A DNA stretch of 62,427 nucleotides, from assembly GCA_009602735.1 (NCBI GenBank), contig WELA01005067.1:31404-93830 (forward strand). The letters are read 5' to 3'. Positions 23,291 to 33,650 of the stretch are shown piece after piece. A program made the position numbers and the translations under genes. The stretch's first letter is position 1, and each line of letters starts with the position of its first letter. This DNA is from Mesotaenium endlicherianum (taxonomy: Eukaryota > Streptophyta > Zygnematophyceae > Zygnematales > Mesotaeniaceae). The notes under the pieces are model-generated. The model saw only the letters and a program-made list of their open reading frames with translations. It made no database searches and was not told the DNA's origin.

Positions 23291-23382
23291 AAATCTTTCA
23301 GTTGCTTCTCCAACTCACTCACTTCCGCATACGATTGTCGATAAGGGGGGGTCAGACTGGTGGCTTGGTCCCTGGTTTCAGC

Positions 23383-23600
23383 TCAATCTTGCGCTCCATA
23401 GTTCTTTGTGGAGGTAATCCAGTGGTAGATCCTCGAGTAATACGCACTTGAACTCCTCCAACAGCGCCTTAATTTGGACATTGCCTCCTTAAACTCATTT
23501 TGCTTCTGCAAAGGAATTTGCCACTCTTTCACCAACTTTTTGTGCACAATGTTCGCACTTGCACCACTGTCAACCATACAGGTCACCTTATTGCCGTCGA
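23383..23600 (-). pseudogene. E5 aspartic protease remnant
   Basis: The minus strand reads CMVDSGASANIVHKKLV, the active-site region of a retroviral-type aspartic protease (Asp-Ser-Gly-Ala). The downstream frame is broken. Confidence 0.7.
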
Positions 23601-24172
23601 CAACATCTTCCGCAATAATCGGCTTATCAACATCTCGTCCTTCTCATCTCGTTCTTCACTTTGGCAAACTCCTAGAATACCCTCCTTGTGAGTTTCCTCC
23701 TTCACACCAGTAGACACCTAAGAACGACTTATTGGCATCCTCCTTTTTCCCGCTGCTGAGGCTGCTTCGCCTTCACATAACAATCCCAAGCAAGCACAAG
23801 CTAGCCACAAATATAGGAGGGTCCTCTCGACTTGTAATTGATTGTGAACAAGTCCCAATTCTATAGGTACTGGACCTTGACCACTCGTGCTTGATGCTTG
23901 AGATCCAAACTTTCAATGTCCTCCTAAGTCATGATTGTCGTACTGCATCCTGACTATATAGTATACTCTACATTATTGACTCTTGTCGCCAATGCCATCA
24001 TTTCTCCAAGACCGGTAGGGTTCTTGAGTGCCACTTCCTTGGCAACAATTGGCTTGAGTTCCCTCTTGAACTTGTCCATTATTTTTGACTCACGCATCGA
24101 TGGACACCGTAGCACCAGCTCGTTGAAGCGCAGCAGAACCTACTCTCGTTTGACGAAGGGTAAACAACACAT

Positions 24173-25077
24173 TGTCATGCCCGCCCTTGTTGAGTCCCTT
24201 TTGGTGTCTAGTGGTGTTCACTGAGGATGGAGAGTTAATGACAGGTTCTAGTGGTTAGTCGGGTTAGGGTGGTAGGTGAGGATGCCCTAGTCTATGTGCA
24301 GTGGTGGTGAACAGTGGGACCCATGATCTGCTCACGAGGTTTAGCTGTTAAGAAGGTGTGAGGCTCCTCCCGAATCACGTGCTCTTTACAATACCTCCAC
24401 ACGTGGTGTGCCGCCCACATGTGTGGAGAACGACCCTCAGGTTCGCTCGCCTGAAGGGTCAGCGCGGGTACTCAGTGGGATCCCCCATTGTCCATGGCTA
24501 GGGTGTCACTATACGATAGGCAATCCCTACGGGTATGCCCTGGGATTGCTAGGTGATAGGGAGAGTAAGGGACAATGGAGTGTCGGAGTCTTGTTTGGTC
24601 TTTGCTTGGTCTTTGTTTGGTCGCGGGCCGCACCTGTGTGTGTGTACGTTCATAGTCGACCCTTTGTCTATTTATAGTTTATTATTAGTTTGTTATTGAG
24701 TTTGTGTGAGATGACGCAATGGCACGTTCATCGTAGCAGGTAGAGTTTCATTAGGCTTTGGGCATAGTTCGAGAGGGCACGCTACTTAGGCCGCGAGCTA
24801 ACACCATTTGGTATTAGCTTTTGTATGTCCGTTTTCATGAGTGAGACGATACTTGGTTTCTATGTGACTAAAATGTTCATGGTGTGTGCTTGTGTCCTCT
24901 CGCTTTCCTCACTTCTATGTGTAGGTCGCTCGTAGTGCACGACACCACTCACGTTTAGTCGCGAATACTACATTCTTTCTCGTGGCCATAACATAGCTTT
25001 CCACAAGTAGTTTGCTCGATATGATAGGTTCATACGCTCAAGATTCTAAGTAATTCTAATCCGCCTTAGCTTGTTTA
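24173..25077 (+). repeat. E1 left long terminal repeat
   Basis: It begins TGTCATGCCCGCCC and shows near-identity with 47789-48692 (a few percent differences by eye). Similarity stops at TTTA (25077). No clear tRNA primer site follows it. Confidence 0.75.
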
Positions 25078-25895
25078 CATACAAAAGCTAACCTTTTACT
25101 TTACGGGTTAGAAGCTAGGAGCAGGTGGATTCACGTGTGAGGGCGGAATTTCCTACAAACCGTTACGAGGTAAATGCGCTCGTGAAAGTGGATGGCCCCC
25201 GCTACTTGTGAGCGTTGGTCTTTCCAAAGCCTCACCTTGTAACACTAGTCATTTTCCCTTATGCAAAGACCGGTCCCTTCTGTGGACCGATCGTGTGTAC
25301 ATCCCTAGATCACGGAATTCCCCATGGTGTGTGTGTATGGTGGTGTTTAGGTGTATTTGCTTGTGTTGTGTGTTTGCGTGGGTTGCTTCTTTCTAGCTAG
25401 GGCCGGCCCATCTCTTAGGCCAGGTGTGCATTTGGGTGGTGAAATGCACTTGTTGGTAGCATGACTAGATGTATGCTAACACTCGCGGACTTCATTAGGA
25501 CCCGGGCTCCTACTGTGCCGGACGCACATCCGCTTGCTATTTTGCGTGCATTGGGTAGTTAATTGCTTGAGTGATAAGTCCGGGTACTCCTCGTGGATGC
25601 ATCTCTAGTATCCGGCTCTTTGTTCGAGCCGGTTGGGCACACTTGTGAAGCTATACTTCCTTCTTGTTAGTGTGCGTTTTGTTTGTGTTAGAGTTAGTGT
25701 GTGTTCGTGTGCGAGCACGCCCGGCCCTTGAGTTGGCCGGATTGTGCGCACCTTGTGTGTGCGTGTGCATTTGGTGCCGATTGGGCGCGTAGGTTTGCGT
25801 GTGTGTGCGCGGGCGTGGGAGTGCGCGTGTGACTAGTGGTTGCGCGGGCATTCTACAGCAGCAGCTGTATCAGCAACAGCTGAGTCAGCAGCAGC
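25078..25895 (+). other. E1 leader, no gene seen
   Basis: This GT-rich sequence lies between the left LTR and a GCAGCTGAGTCA-like minisatellite (25853-25895, resuming at 26399). I see no reading frame with a known domain. It is presumably the untranslated leader of E1. Confidence 0.5.
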
Positions 25896-26398
25896 TGTAG
25901 TGAAACAGATAGATAAAGTACTTAGTAAAACAGAATACTTTATCTATTCAAGACAAGGATCTTTGAACACAAGAGGTAGCTTCTTGAAAGAGAGATGGCT
26001 TCTTGAAAGTTAATATATTTCTGGATTTTGGCAAGTACAAGAGTGATTCTAGAATGTCTTTCTATGTTCTAGCTCTTGTTTATATAATTGCTAAATAAGT
26101 AACTTCTAGGAAGGTGTATGTTGATGTGTTGGCACCCAACACATCCCAAAACTTGCCACCTCTTTCTAGAATAATGTACACATGTCCTTTTGACATAAAA
26201 ATGGCACATCTGACTTTTGCCACATGGAGTTCTTCTAGGTCTTTCCTCTAACTTCGAAAATGCCTTGGAAGGTTCAAAGGACATGAACCAAGTTACTAGA
26301 GTACCTATTCACACTTGACTCCACACAATACTACTCCAAATATATTCGAAAACATTAAAATATATGCATACTAATATATAATAACTCAAATCACTACA
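25896..26398 (-). repeat. Solo LTR of the E3 family, reverse orientation
   Basis: On the plus strand this 503-bp unit runs TGTAGTGAAACAG to AATCACTACA. It is the reverse complement of the E3 LTR and has no internal element attached. It is flanked by the 5-bp duplication GCAGC (25891-25895 and 26399-26403). Recombination between the two LTRs of an E3-like element is the usual origin. Confidence 0.93.
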
Positions 26399-27119
26399 GC
26401 AGCTGCATTGGCAATGGCCTCGTCAGCGTCAGCTGAGTCAGCAGCAGAGTCTTTGCCACCAGCAGCTGAGTCAGCAGTAGTTGCGTTAGGTGCAATTGAG
26501 TCAGCATCAGCTGCGCCAGCAGTAGCAGCAGTTGCCGTTTGCGTCCGTGTTCTTTCTCGTTTGTTTGTGGATTGGGGTCAGGTGCCCCGCTGCGTCCGCT
26601 GCTGCCAGTTGCTCTCACGTCGCTCTCCACCCTTATTCGCCTGGTCGCGGATTCGGCGATTCTTCTCACGTCGGCCATTCCCTGCCTTCCCCAAGTTTAG
26701 GTTTAGTGGTTTCCTACCAGTCGCCTTTGAGCAGGTTGTATGCAACACACGCCAGGACGTACACGGAGTGGGGCGTTATACCAGGGCGACTTTTTGCACG
26801 ATTTGTCTAATTTCGCACGCGCGAGAATTTCACCTGTATCTGAGCTTAGGGAGGGGAGTGATCCCGATTTGCTTCTTTTGCCTCACTCATCGTCTCTTCC
26901 CACCTCGGAGTCGTTTTCCAGATTATCTCCGGGCCTCATTCCCGAGTCGTTCTTTGCACCTTTTCGATCCAGAGTCTCAGCCTGAGAGTTGTGTGATTGC
27001 ATTCGAGTTTGGATTTCCAGACGAGGGGATTTGGTTCTGAGAGGTTTTCCACGATGGCTTTTGCCACGTTGCTTTCGTAGACCTATACAGGGCACTCCGA
27101 CGGGATTTCCATCGCGGCA
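26399..27119 (+). other. E1 sequence between solo LTR and gag, with GCAGCTGAGTCA-like minisatellite
   Basis: The first 130 bp continue the Gln/Ala/Ser-coding minisatellite interrupted by the solo LTR. An open frame spans 26408-27040 but shows no domain I recognise. It may be an untranslated leader or the N-terminal part of E1 gag. Confidence 0.4.
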
Positions 27120-27620
27120 TTGGACTCTAAGATTGATGCTTCCATGGCCATGATGCGTGCTCGTAATCAACATCTCACTTGTGATTTGTTCTTCGACACT
27201 TTACCTTCACTCCTAGGCGGTGAGGCTTTGTTGTTTTACCAGAGGTTTAGAGAAAATATTGTACAAACACTTCCTGATGCTGTACCCGGTGCTGCTCCCA
27301 TTCCCATGGTCGAAGCCCCTCCAGGCCCGCCCACCGGCATACCAGCCAATCCCCAAGTGGCAGCCGCGGCTGCTGCTACGGCTGCCGCTATGGCCGCCGG
27401 ATTGGACCCTATGGCAGCGGCCGTGGTTGTCGCAGCTGCTCGTCTAGGACCAGCTGGGGTTGGGGGTGGGGAACTTGCGTTGCTTGGGGGAGGGGCAGGT
27501 GATCTCGCCGGACATGGACCGGTTGAGCTAGCTTTGCCAGCGTACGCCACTCCTGTGGAATTGCTTGCTGCATGCGTGGCCAATTGCCACAACCAATCCA
27601 TGCAGCAGCGCCAACAGGCA
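27120..27620 (+). pseudogene. E1 gag-like fragment
   Basis: The frame reads MDSKIDASMAMMRARNQH and then an Ala/Pro/Gly-rich stretch up to about VELLAACVANCHNQSMQQ. It stops making sense where the antisense E4 piece begins near 27622. Composition and place after an LTR leader suggest gag. No zinc knuckle is left, so the assignment rests on position. Confidence 0.45.
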
Positions 27621-27621
27621 G

Positions 27622-27908
27622 AGCCTTACGCTCTCCTTTCCAATACAGCCACAAATCTGCTGCACTGCCTTTCAGTAGAGCACCAGTGTGCCTGACCTTC
27701 TCGTAATCCTGCAATTCTGGATAGTTCTCCAGCCACTGCTCAACATCAGCGAGAAACTTGATCGGGTAACATTTTTTATTCCCCTCAGGATCATAATTCT
27801 GGGGAGGTTTCGGCTTGGGCTTACTAGGCCCTCTGCCACCACCACCAGTGGTTTGAGAACCCAGTTGGTCTCTGTCTCGTAGCAGAGATATTATGATTCT
27901 TTTGTCCT
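27622..27908 (-). pseudogene. Antisense fragment of an E2-type gag fused to E4 gag
   Basis: On the minus strand these 287 bp match the middle of the E2 gag (31879-32166): DKRIIISLLRDRDQLGS, KPKPKPPQNYDPEG, FLADVEQWLENYPELQDYEK. Several differences show it is not a copy of this particular E2. It is joined directly to the end of the E4 zinc-knuckle region at about 27908, in a different reading frame. Confidence 0.85.
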
Positions 27909-28933
27909 GTAGAGAGAGTGCAGTTCTGGCGTAAGTGGCCCGTCTTCCAGCAAGACCAGAAGGGATCGCTCGTAGTGGCAGCCATGGAAATGCGGCCACG
28001 CGTAGCTCCGCGCTGCTGCGTCTGCTGGGGCAGCTGAGAGCGCTGAGGCTGCTGCTGCTGCAACTGGGGATGGCGGGCAGGCGTCGTGCGCGTTGTAGAA
28101 GACGGCAGCACTGAGGCCTCCTGGCGCACGCCCGTGGATGCTAAGCCCACACGATCGCTAATGTTGCTCCGTGCGGCGGCCAAGCTCTGCTTCTCAACGG
28201 AGAGGTAGGCCTGCTCTAGAGAATACTTTGAACCGTGGCGATCAATGAGGGGGACTACAGCCCTCTCCCTCAGATGCGGCTCGACGGCGCGCAAGAAGAT
28301 CTCCGCGGCCTCCCGGTTAGTGACAGTGCCGACATCGCGGCGGAGGTGCACCAAGCGGCGGTACATCATGCGGATAGTCTCGTTCTTGCGTCGGAAGAAA
28401 TGGTGCAGCTCGTACACCTTCTCTTCAGTTGCAGCCTGGAACTCTGTCTTCAGGATGTTCCAGAAGGCTTGCACTGGATCAGCTAGCAGGGTCGCCACTG
28501 GTGGGTCACCCACAAGCTCAGTGCGGGTCCGGAGCTCGGACTCCTTCTCACGGAAGGTGTCGCGGGCCTCGTGCAAGAGGTAGCGCATAAGCGTGTCAAA
28601 GACGTCGCGCTTAGTCAGCGTGGGTGTCTTGAGCTTTGCAGCCGCGAAGTCAGCTTGAAACTCCGAGATGGTATCTTCCAGATCACAGGTGCCTGGCCTA
28701 CCGTTGAAGCGGTAGGCAGACCTGTCAGTCTTGACATCGTGGTCACCTGCCATGGGATACCAGAAACCGTAGTGAGCCCACTGGGGAGATGGCTCAGAAG
28801 CAACTGCTGAGTGCTGGGGAGCAGGTTGCTCTTCTTCGGCGGGTTCAGTGATAGTGCTGAGATCTGAGTCTGAGTCACCTTCACTAACCCCTTCGTAGTA
28901 TGGCTGATAAGAAAGCCCACTACGGGTAGGCAT
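27908..28933 (-). CDS. E4 gag (retrotransposon capsid/nucleocapsid-like)
   Basis: One open frame starts MPTRSGLSYQPYYEG. It has an acidic N-terminus, a helical capsid-like core (FNGRPGTCDLEDTISEFQ, TLMRYLLHEARDTF, AFWNILKTEFQAATEEKV, the usual arrangement of the Retrotrans_gag fold), a Gln-rich linker and a knuckle-like FWSCWKTGHLRQNC. This last follows the Cys-x4-Gly-His-x4-Cys tail of a CCHC knuckle, with the first Cys shifted or lost. The frame runs on for a few dozen codons into the fused E2-type piece before a stop at 27824. It would package element RNA if active. It has no pol partner here and is probably non-functional. Confidence 0.7.
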
Positions 28934-29969
28934 ACGCTGAAGGTTCTAATTGCTTGCAGGCAAAGAGAGATCTTTTAGAAGTAAGGAATGTGTACTCTCC
29001 AGAGTGAGCACCTCAAGACTGTAATCTGGTAGGAAAACAACTAACGAAGTATGGCCCAAAAGATCACTGGAAGCACATCATGATCTTCAGAGTAGTCCTA
29101 TGGCAAGGGCTTAAGCTGTGACTTTGCTCACCACTTGTGAAGTTCTTCAAGTGACTGGAAGCCTGGAGGGCTTGCTCTTCACAAGAGAGTAACTAAGTGG
29201 TCCTGAAAACACAAGAGATAAAAGTGTAAGCTTTACTGATAATCTCTGTTACTTACACCTGGCATAATGGACTTCTAAAAGATGTCTTTTCTAGGGACAT
29301 CTCTAGTACTTTCACTTCTTGAAACCCGGCGGGGTATGCGGCGGATCCAGTGCATGTAGTCACTCTAGGAGGCTCTCCTATGTCCACTAATGTGTACGAG
29401 GCATGTACTAGCACTCCTATAGGCTAAGCATAACTCAAACCAATCAAAGCAAGGTGCGTAGGATATGCTACGTGGTCCTCATTGGCCGAGCTTACCTTGG
29501 GTGATTCTACCTAGATAGCGCCTCAAAAGTGGATCTGGAAATTGAGGAAGGTTCCTCTAGGAGTAGGTGATGCAGTCACCAAGTTATAGCCTCAATGATG
29601 CACATATACTATGGAAATGCAAAGCTTATGTAGGCTAAGGGGCTCGCGGATTTGTGCTCACAAAGCTTGAAGTCACGAAGAGCCAACAATGTCACCTTTG
29701 GGGACATTGAGTCACAAATTGGGCTTTGGGGAAGTTTCGCTAGGGACCGGTAGGTGACGCGGACTAGATCGCACCTATCTCGCTCGATACTTGACCAAAT
29801 GACGCGAAATTGGTGTCATTCGGAAGATGCTTTGACACGCTACACGTTGGTGACTTGGAAATCTAGAAAAGATCAACATACGGATGCGTAAAGTCAATGC
29901 AAAGTTGGCCTTCCTAGGTTGATGTTCCGCACATGTGGAGCTTTGTTTTTATACGACAACCCCGACTCA

Positions 29970-30572
29970 ATAAATCATGACAAGCACCTGACCAAGTGGA
30001 TTGAGTTGGTTAGTATTTCTGATAAGTCCAGCGCTTACATCGCCCGCGCGTTCACTGAGCGAGTCTTACGTCGCTAAGGGGCGTGTGCTGAGGTCCTCAC
30101 TGATCAAGGTTCGGAGTTCCAAGGGGATCTAGACGAATTGCTTGATAAGTCATTTATTAATCATCGCACCACTTCTCGAGACCACCCTCAGGCTGATGGG
30201 CTTGCCGAACGCATAGTCCAAACAGTCAAGCGCAGCCTGCGTAAGTATGCTCTCACCAGTGATGTGTCTGAGTAGGACGTGCACATTCCCTTGCTCGCCA
30301 TGGGTTATAATTTCAGTAACCAGGCCTCTCTTTGCTCGTATTCCCCCTACTTCCTTCTCTATGGTCGGGAATCCCTTCTTCCTTCGGCAATTCGTCATCG
30401 TGTCACTGTGCCTATCTCAATTCATGATCATGATGTGCTGTTGACTCACCTGCGCGAGACGGCTGCTTTGTTCCTTAAGCACATGCCTATAGCCATGGGC
30501 AACTTGCTCACTGCTCAACATAGAGATACCCTACGTTATGCACATTTGCATAGTGGGGTATACAAGCCACGC
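29970..30572 (+). pseudogene. E1 integrase core, upstream half
   Basis: The frame reads KWIELVSISDKSSAYIARAF, a damaged stretch, EVLTDQGSEFQGDLDELL and DHPQADGLAERIVQTVKR. These are the second catalytic Asp and the catalytic Glu of a DDE integrase. It continues to YKPR at 30572, where E2 is inserted. In-frame stops occur near 30076 and 30274. The frame resumes at 46657 with no codon lost apart from the duplicated target. Confidence 0.8.
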
Positions 30573-31293
30573 TGTAATGAATCAGTATGTTAGTAGATAT
30601 AATATTCATTTAAATATAATAGTTATTTAAGTTCAGCCTACTGAACTTTAGTTATTAGTCAGTCTGCTGGATTAAATCTTTAACACCAGTTTAATGACTC
30701 AGCCGGAAGCAGCAGGCTGAAGTCCATATAAGTCAGCTTGCTGACACATTCTTTGACAGCCAGCTGACTTCCGTACTCGGTAGCAGCGAACTGCCTTGAT
30801 ATGCATCTAAGTACGATATGCTAGATGAATGGCCAGATGACATCCCTATGATGGATGGCTATTCGGGATGATGGGAGATGGCGGTGGATTTGGTTAACCG
30901 AGGTCCTACCAACGTGGTTAACTCCCGGGTAGGCGGTGCCATCGCACTGACCGTTGAACAGTAAACTCATTCCATGTACATATGCTAGGCATTGCTCTCG
31001 AGTTCGGCATTCGGAAACGAGGCCAACTCTCTTGTACAGCTTACTGAGAGAGATCTGAATCCAAGGCGAGAAGCCATTGATACGCACTGTCTTCTAACCT
31101 TGCTTATGTATGAGTTTACTGATTTGCATTATTGATGCTAGTTTACTCGCATTTGACTTACGAGTATTATTCACTGCTAGTGTGTTGTCCTTTGCCGTTT
31201 AACCAGTTAACGGAAAATACCATAAAGATTACTTGCTGATATAAAGATCTTTATTAATTGTTAATCGCCTATTTGGTAAGTCGATTCATTTCA
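30573..31293 (+). repeat. E2 left LTR
   Basis: TG...CA ends, 721 bp, matching 45931-46651. CACGC precedes it. The LTR should carry the promoter and polyadenylation signals, but I could not fix a TATA box. Confidence 0.95.
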
Positions 31294-31294
31294 G

Positions 31295-31306
31295 TGGTAT
31301 CGGAGC
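31295..31306 (+). promoter_or_regulatory. E2 primer binding site (initiator tRNA-Met type)
   Basis: TGGTATCGGAGC begins two bases after the LTR. It matches the usual plant-type initiator Met-tRNA primer site TGGTATCAGAGC with one change. Confidence 0.85.
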
Positions 31307-31327
31307 AGTTATCACAGTCTTCTTTGT

Positions 31328-32806
31328 ATGGTAAGGACAAGGTCTCAAACTAGCAACTCCCGAGACATGGAGAACCAGGATAACGAGAATGTCGAAAACC
31401 AGGCGGAAAGCCATGTAGCGGGAAACCGTACCTATTCGGAAGCAGTAGCGGATACTGCAGCTAGGGAGGCTGCAGATGAGGCAGCTGCTATTGCCTCAGT
31501 CGCAGCTCAGCAAGCTGAGGAGGAGATAGCCAGACTAGAAGCTGAACAAGTAGCAAAGGCCGCTGAAGATATACAAAGGAGGGAAGGACAGCCAGCTGAC
31601 GAGCGCACTGTTGAAGAACTTATGGCATCAAGGGCCAATGTTCTGAACCCACCTCCTGCCGTACAACTCAATGTACCCCTAGGTCAAATACGTGACCGGC
31701 TGAATGCGGCAGGAATTGCTGCTGCAGGAGCGAGAGGGATTGTTGAGGACACTACTCAGCGAGTAGATGCCAATGCTGCTGCTGCATTTGCTAATCTACC
31801 ACCCCAAAATGTAGACTTGGGAGCATTGTTCGTTCAGATGCAGTCGCAAATGGCGACCATGTATCAGTCCCAGCAGGAGGACAAAAGAATCATAATGTCC
31901 CTACTCCGGGACAGAGACCAACTGGGGTCTCACACCACTAGTGGTGGTGGCCGAGGGCCTAGTAAGCCCAAGCCGAAACCTCCCCAGGACTATGATCCTG
32001 AGGGAAACAGAAAATATTACCTGATCAAGTTTCTCGCGGATGTTGAGCAGTGGCTGGAGAACTACCCAGAACTGCAAGATTACGAGAAGGTCAGGCACAC
32101 CGGTGCGCTACTGAAAGGCAGTGCCGCAGACTGGTGGCTTTACTGGAAGGAAGAGCGTAAGGCTCGGCAACTCGGTGACCCTACGTGGGTAGAGTTTGTC
32201 GAGAAGTTGCATGAGAAGTTTGATGTCATCAACCAGCAGGAGAAAGCTATCTATGCGATGATCTCCCTGACACTGAAGCAGACCACTTCAGTTGCTGAGT
32301 TTGCTCAAAAGTTCCAAGAGAACATGATGAAGCAGCCTGATTTGCCAGAACGGTATAGGATAGCATACTTCAGGTATGGCTTGAAATCCGAGGTCTCTGG
32401 TCATTTTGCTGAGAAAAAGTATGAGAAACTGGCTGACTTGATCCAGGATGCTGACGCCTGGGATCAGCAGCAGTTCAATCACAAGCGCCAGAGTAACGCT
32501 TTGGTGTCTAAGATTGTCAAAAAGCCCCACGGTTCCTACAATGCAGTTGAAGGAGACCAGGCTGAGGATAATCAGGGTGATGAATATGAGTATGAGTACA
32601 ATGCTATTCAGTCTAGAGGTAGAGGTGGTCCCTCTCGAGGTGGCTATGGAAGGGGTGGTGGTAGGACTAAGCCGAGACCAGCCTCAGCAAAATCTACTTG
32701 CTACCATTGTCAGCAGTTGGGCCACTACAGAGAACATTGTCCAGTCAAGCACCTTCCGAAGGTCGAGAGAAAAGACCAGCCTTTAAAAGACAGCAACAGT
32801 CAGTAA
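31328..32806 (+). CDS. E2 gag polyprotein
   Basis: The protein is 492 residues and starts MVRTRSQTSNSRDMENQ. It has an Ala/Glu-rich helical N-terminal region (about 40-120), the Retrotrans_gag capsid core (about 215-350: FLADVEQWLENYPELQDYEK, LLKGSAADWWLYWKE, SLTLKQTTSVAEFAQKFQE), an RG-rich stretch (about 430-450) and a CCHC zinc knuckle CYHCQQLGHYREHC (about 459-472) that binds RNA. The stop TAA (32804-32806) lies inside a 10-bp hairpin 15 bp after a slippery heptamer, so a fraction of ribosomes probably shifts to -1 and makes Gag-Pol. The frame is fully open. The ATG at 31328 lies 22 bp after the primer site and is the first in the frame. Confidence 0.92.
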   Translation: MVRTRSQTSNSRDMENQDNENVENQAESHVAGNRTYSEAVADTAAREAADEAAAIASVAAQQAEEEIARLEAEQVAKAAEDIQRREGQPADERTVEELMASRANVLNPPPAVQLNVPLGQIRDRLNAAGIAAAGARGIVEDTTQRVDANAAAAFANLPPQNVDLGALFVQMQSQMATMYQSQQEDKRIIMSLLRDRDQLGSHTTSGGGRGPSKPKPKPPQDYDPEGNRKYYLIKFLADVEQWLENYPELQDYEKVRHTGALLKGSAADWWLYWKEERKARQLGDPTWVEFVEKLHEKFDVINQQEKAIYAMISLTLKQTTSVAEFAQKFQENMMKQPDLPERYRIAYFRYGLKSEVSGHFAEKKYEKLADLIQDADAWDQQQFNHKRQSNALVSKIVKKPHGSYNAVEGDQAEDNQGDEYEYEYNAIQSRGRGGPSRGGYGRGGGRTKPRPASAKSTCYHCQQLGHYREHCPVKHLPKVERKDQPLKDSNSQ

Positions 32807-32823
32807 TCCAGTCTACTGACTGT
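32782..32823 (+). promoter_or_regulatory. E2 -1 frameshift signal (T_TTA_AAA plus hairpin)
   Basis: TTTAAAA (32782-32788) is in register with the gag codons (CCT TTA AAA), the known X_XXY_YYZ pattern. After a 7-nt spacer, ACAGTCAGTA (32796-32805) pairs perfectly with TACTGACTGT (32814-32823) over an 8-nt loop. A -1 shift there enters the frame KRQQQSVIQS, which leads to the protease. Confidence 0.85.
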
Positions 32824-33112
32824 GAGGATGCTAGAGATAGTGAGTCGTCACTAGCTGCCCTCGTAGCAGGTATTATGGGTCCTGCTGAACTGGATTCACT
32901 ATGCATGCTTGACAACCAGATAAAGGAGACCATCAGCAATATAGACGTCCAGAGAGTGCATACTTTGGATGCTCTTGTTCCACCTGATGTGCAACATTTC
33001 TATGCTACGTCAGGAGAACAATGCGAAAGTCAGGAAAAGACAGTCCCCCCTATCCTACTGCATTGCATGATTGCAGGTAGGAAGGTGAGGGCATTTGTTG
33101 ACGGAGGGGCGT
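32789..33112 (+). pseudogene. E2 pol, N-terminal part (protease start)
   Basis: In the -1 frame relative to gag, about 108 codons run from KRQQQSVIQS to AFVDGGA. The latter is the aspartic-protease active site (Asp-Gly-Gly-Ala variant of Asp-Ser/Thr-Gly-Ala). E3 is inserted immediately after it. The frame is open up to the insertion and resumes at 39712 with SHTFIHKDLV. Confidence 0.85.
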
Positions 33113-33613
33113 TGTAGTGATTTGAGTTATTATATATTAGTATGCATATATTTTAATGTTTTCAAATATATTTGGAGTAGTATTGTGTGGAGTCAAGTGT
33201 GAATAGGTACTCTAGTAACTTGGTTCATGTCCTTTGAACCTTCCAAGGCATTTTCGAAGTTAGAGGAAAGACCTAGAAGAACTCCATGTGGCAAAAGTCA
33301 GATGTGCCATTTTTAGGTCAAAAGGACATGTGTACATTATTCTAGAAAGAGGTGGCAAGTTTTGGGATGTGTTGGGTGCCAACACATCAACATACACCTT
33401 CCTAGAAATTACTTATGTAGCAAGTATATAAACAAGAGCTAGAACATAGAAAGACATTCCAGAATCACTCTTGTACTTGCCAAAATCCAGAAATATATTA
33501 ACTTTCAAGAAGCCATCTCTCTTTCAAGTAGCTACCACTTGTTCAAAGATCCTTGTCTTGAATAGATAAAGTATTCTGTTTTACTAAGTACTTTATCTAT
33601 CTGTTTCACTACA
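33113..33613 (+). repeat. E3 left LTR
   Basis: 501 bp with TG...CA ends, preceded by the target copy GGCGT. A TATATAAAC-like stretch (AGTATATAAACAAGAGC, near 33423) is a plausible TATA box. Confidence 0.95.
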
Positions 33614-33614
33614 G

Positions 33615-33626
33615 TGGTATCGGAGC
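33615..33626 (+). promoter_or_regulatory. E3 primer binding site (initiator tRNA-Met type)
   Basis: TGGTATCGGAGC starts two bases after the LTR and is identical to the E2 primer site. Confidence 0.85.
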
Positions 33627-33650
33627 TAGGCACTTTGGTAGCACAAGAAG

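Larger units (their letters stand above)
20920..24172 (-). mobile_element. Decayed Ty3/gypsy element E5, main part
   Basis: On the minus strand, read from 24172 downward, broken pieces appear in the normal Ty3/gypsy order. They are gag (RFNELVLRCPSM near 24110-24070), protease (VDSGAS near 23570), reverse transcriptase (LDQFVVVF then LLGHIVG-like, about 23290-22850), RNase H (AAHEWEMLAIIQA, about 22620-22500), integrase (MFDRLSKMTNF, about 21800; HPQIDEQSERLNRT, about 21580) and an integrase tail with a YGR motif. Many stops and frameshifts interrupt all of them, so it is a dead copy. Its gag N-terminus lies beyond E1, at 48977-49320. Its 3' end stops close to the TPR gene start. The left border is approximate. 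Confidence 0.8.
27622..29950 (-). mobile_element. Antisense retroelement fragment E4
   Basis: This minus-strand block inside E1 holds a long gag frame (28933-27908), about 1 kb of non-coding DNA upstream of it (28934-29950, probably leader and LTR) and the short E2-type gag piece. No protease, reverse transcriptase or integrase is present, so it is a 5'-end fragment. Both borders are approximate, and I found no target duplication. Confidence 0.6.
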
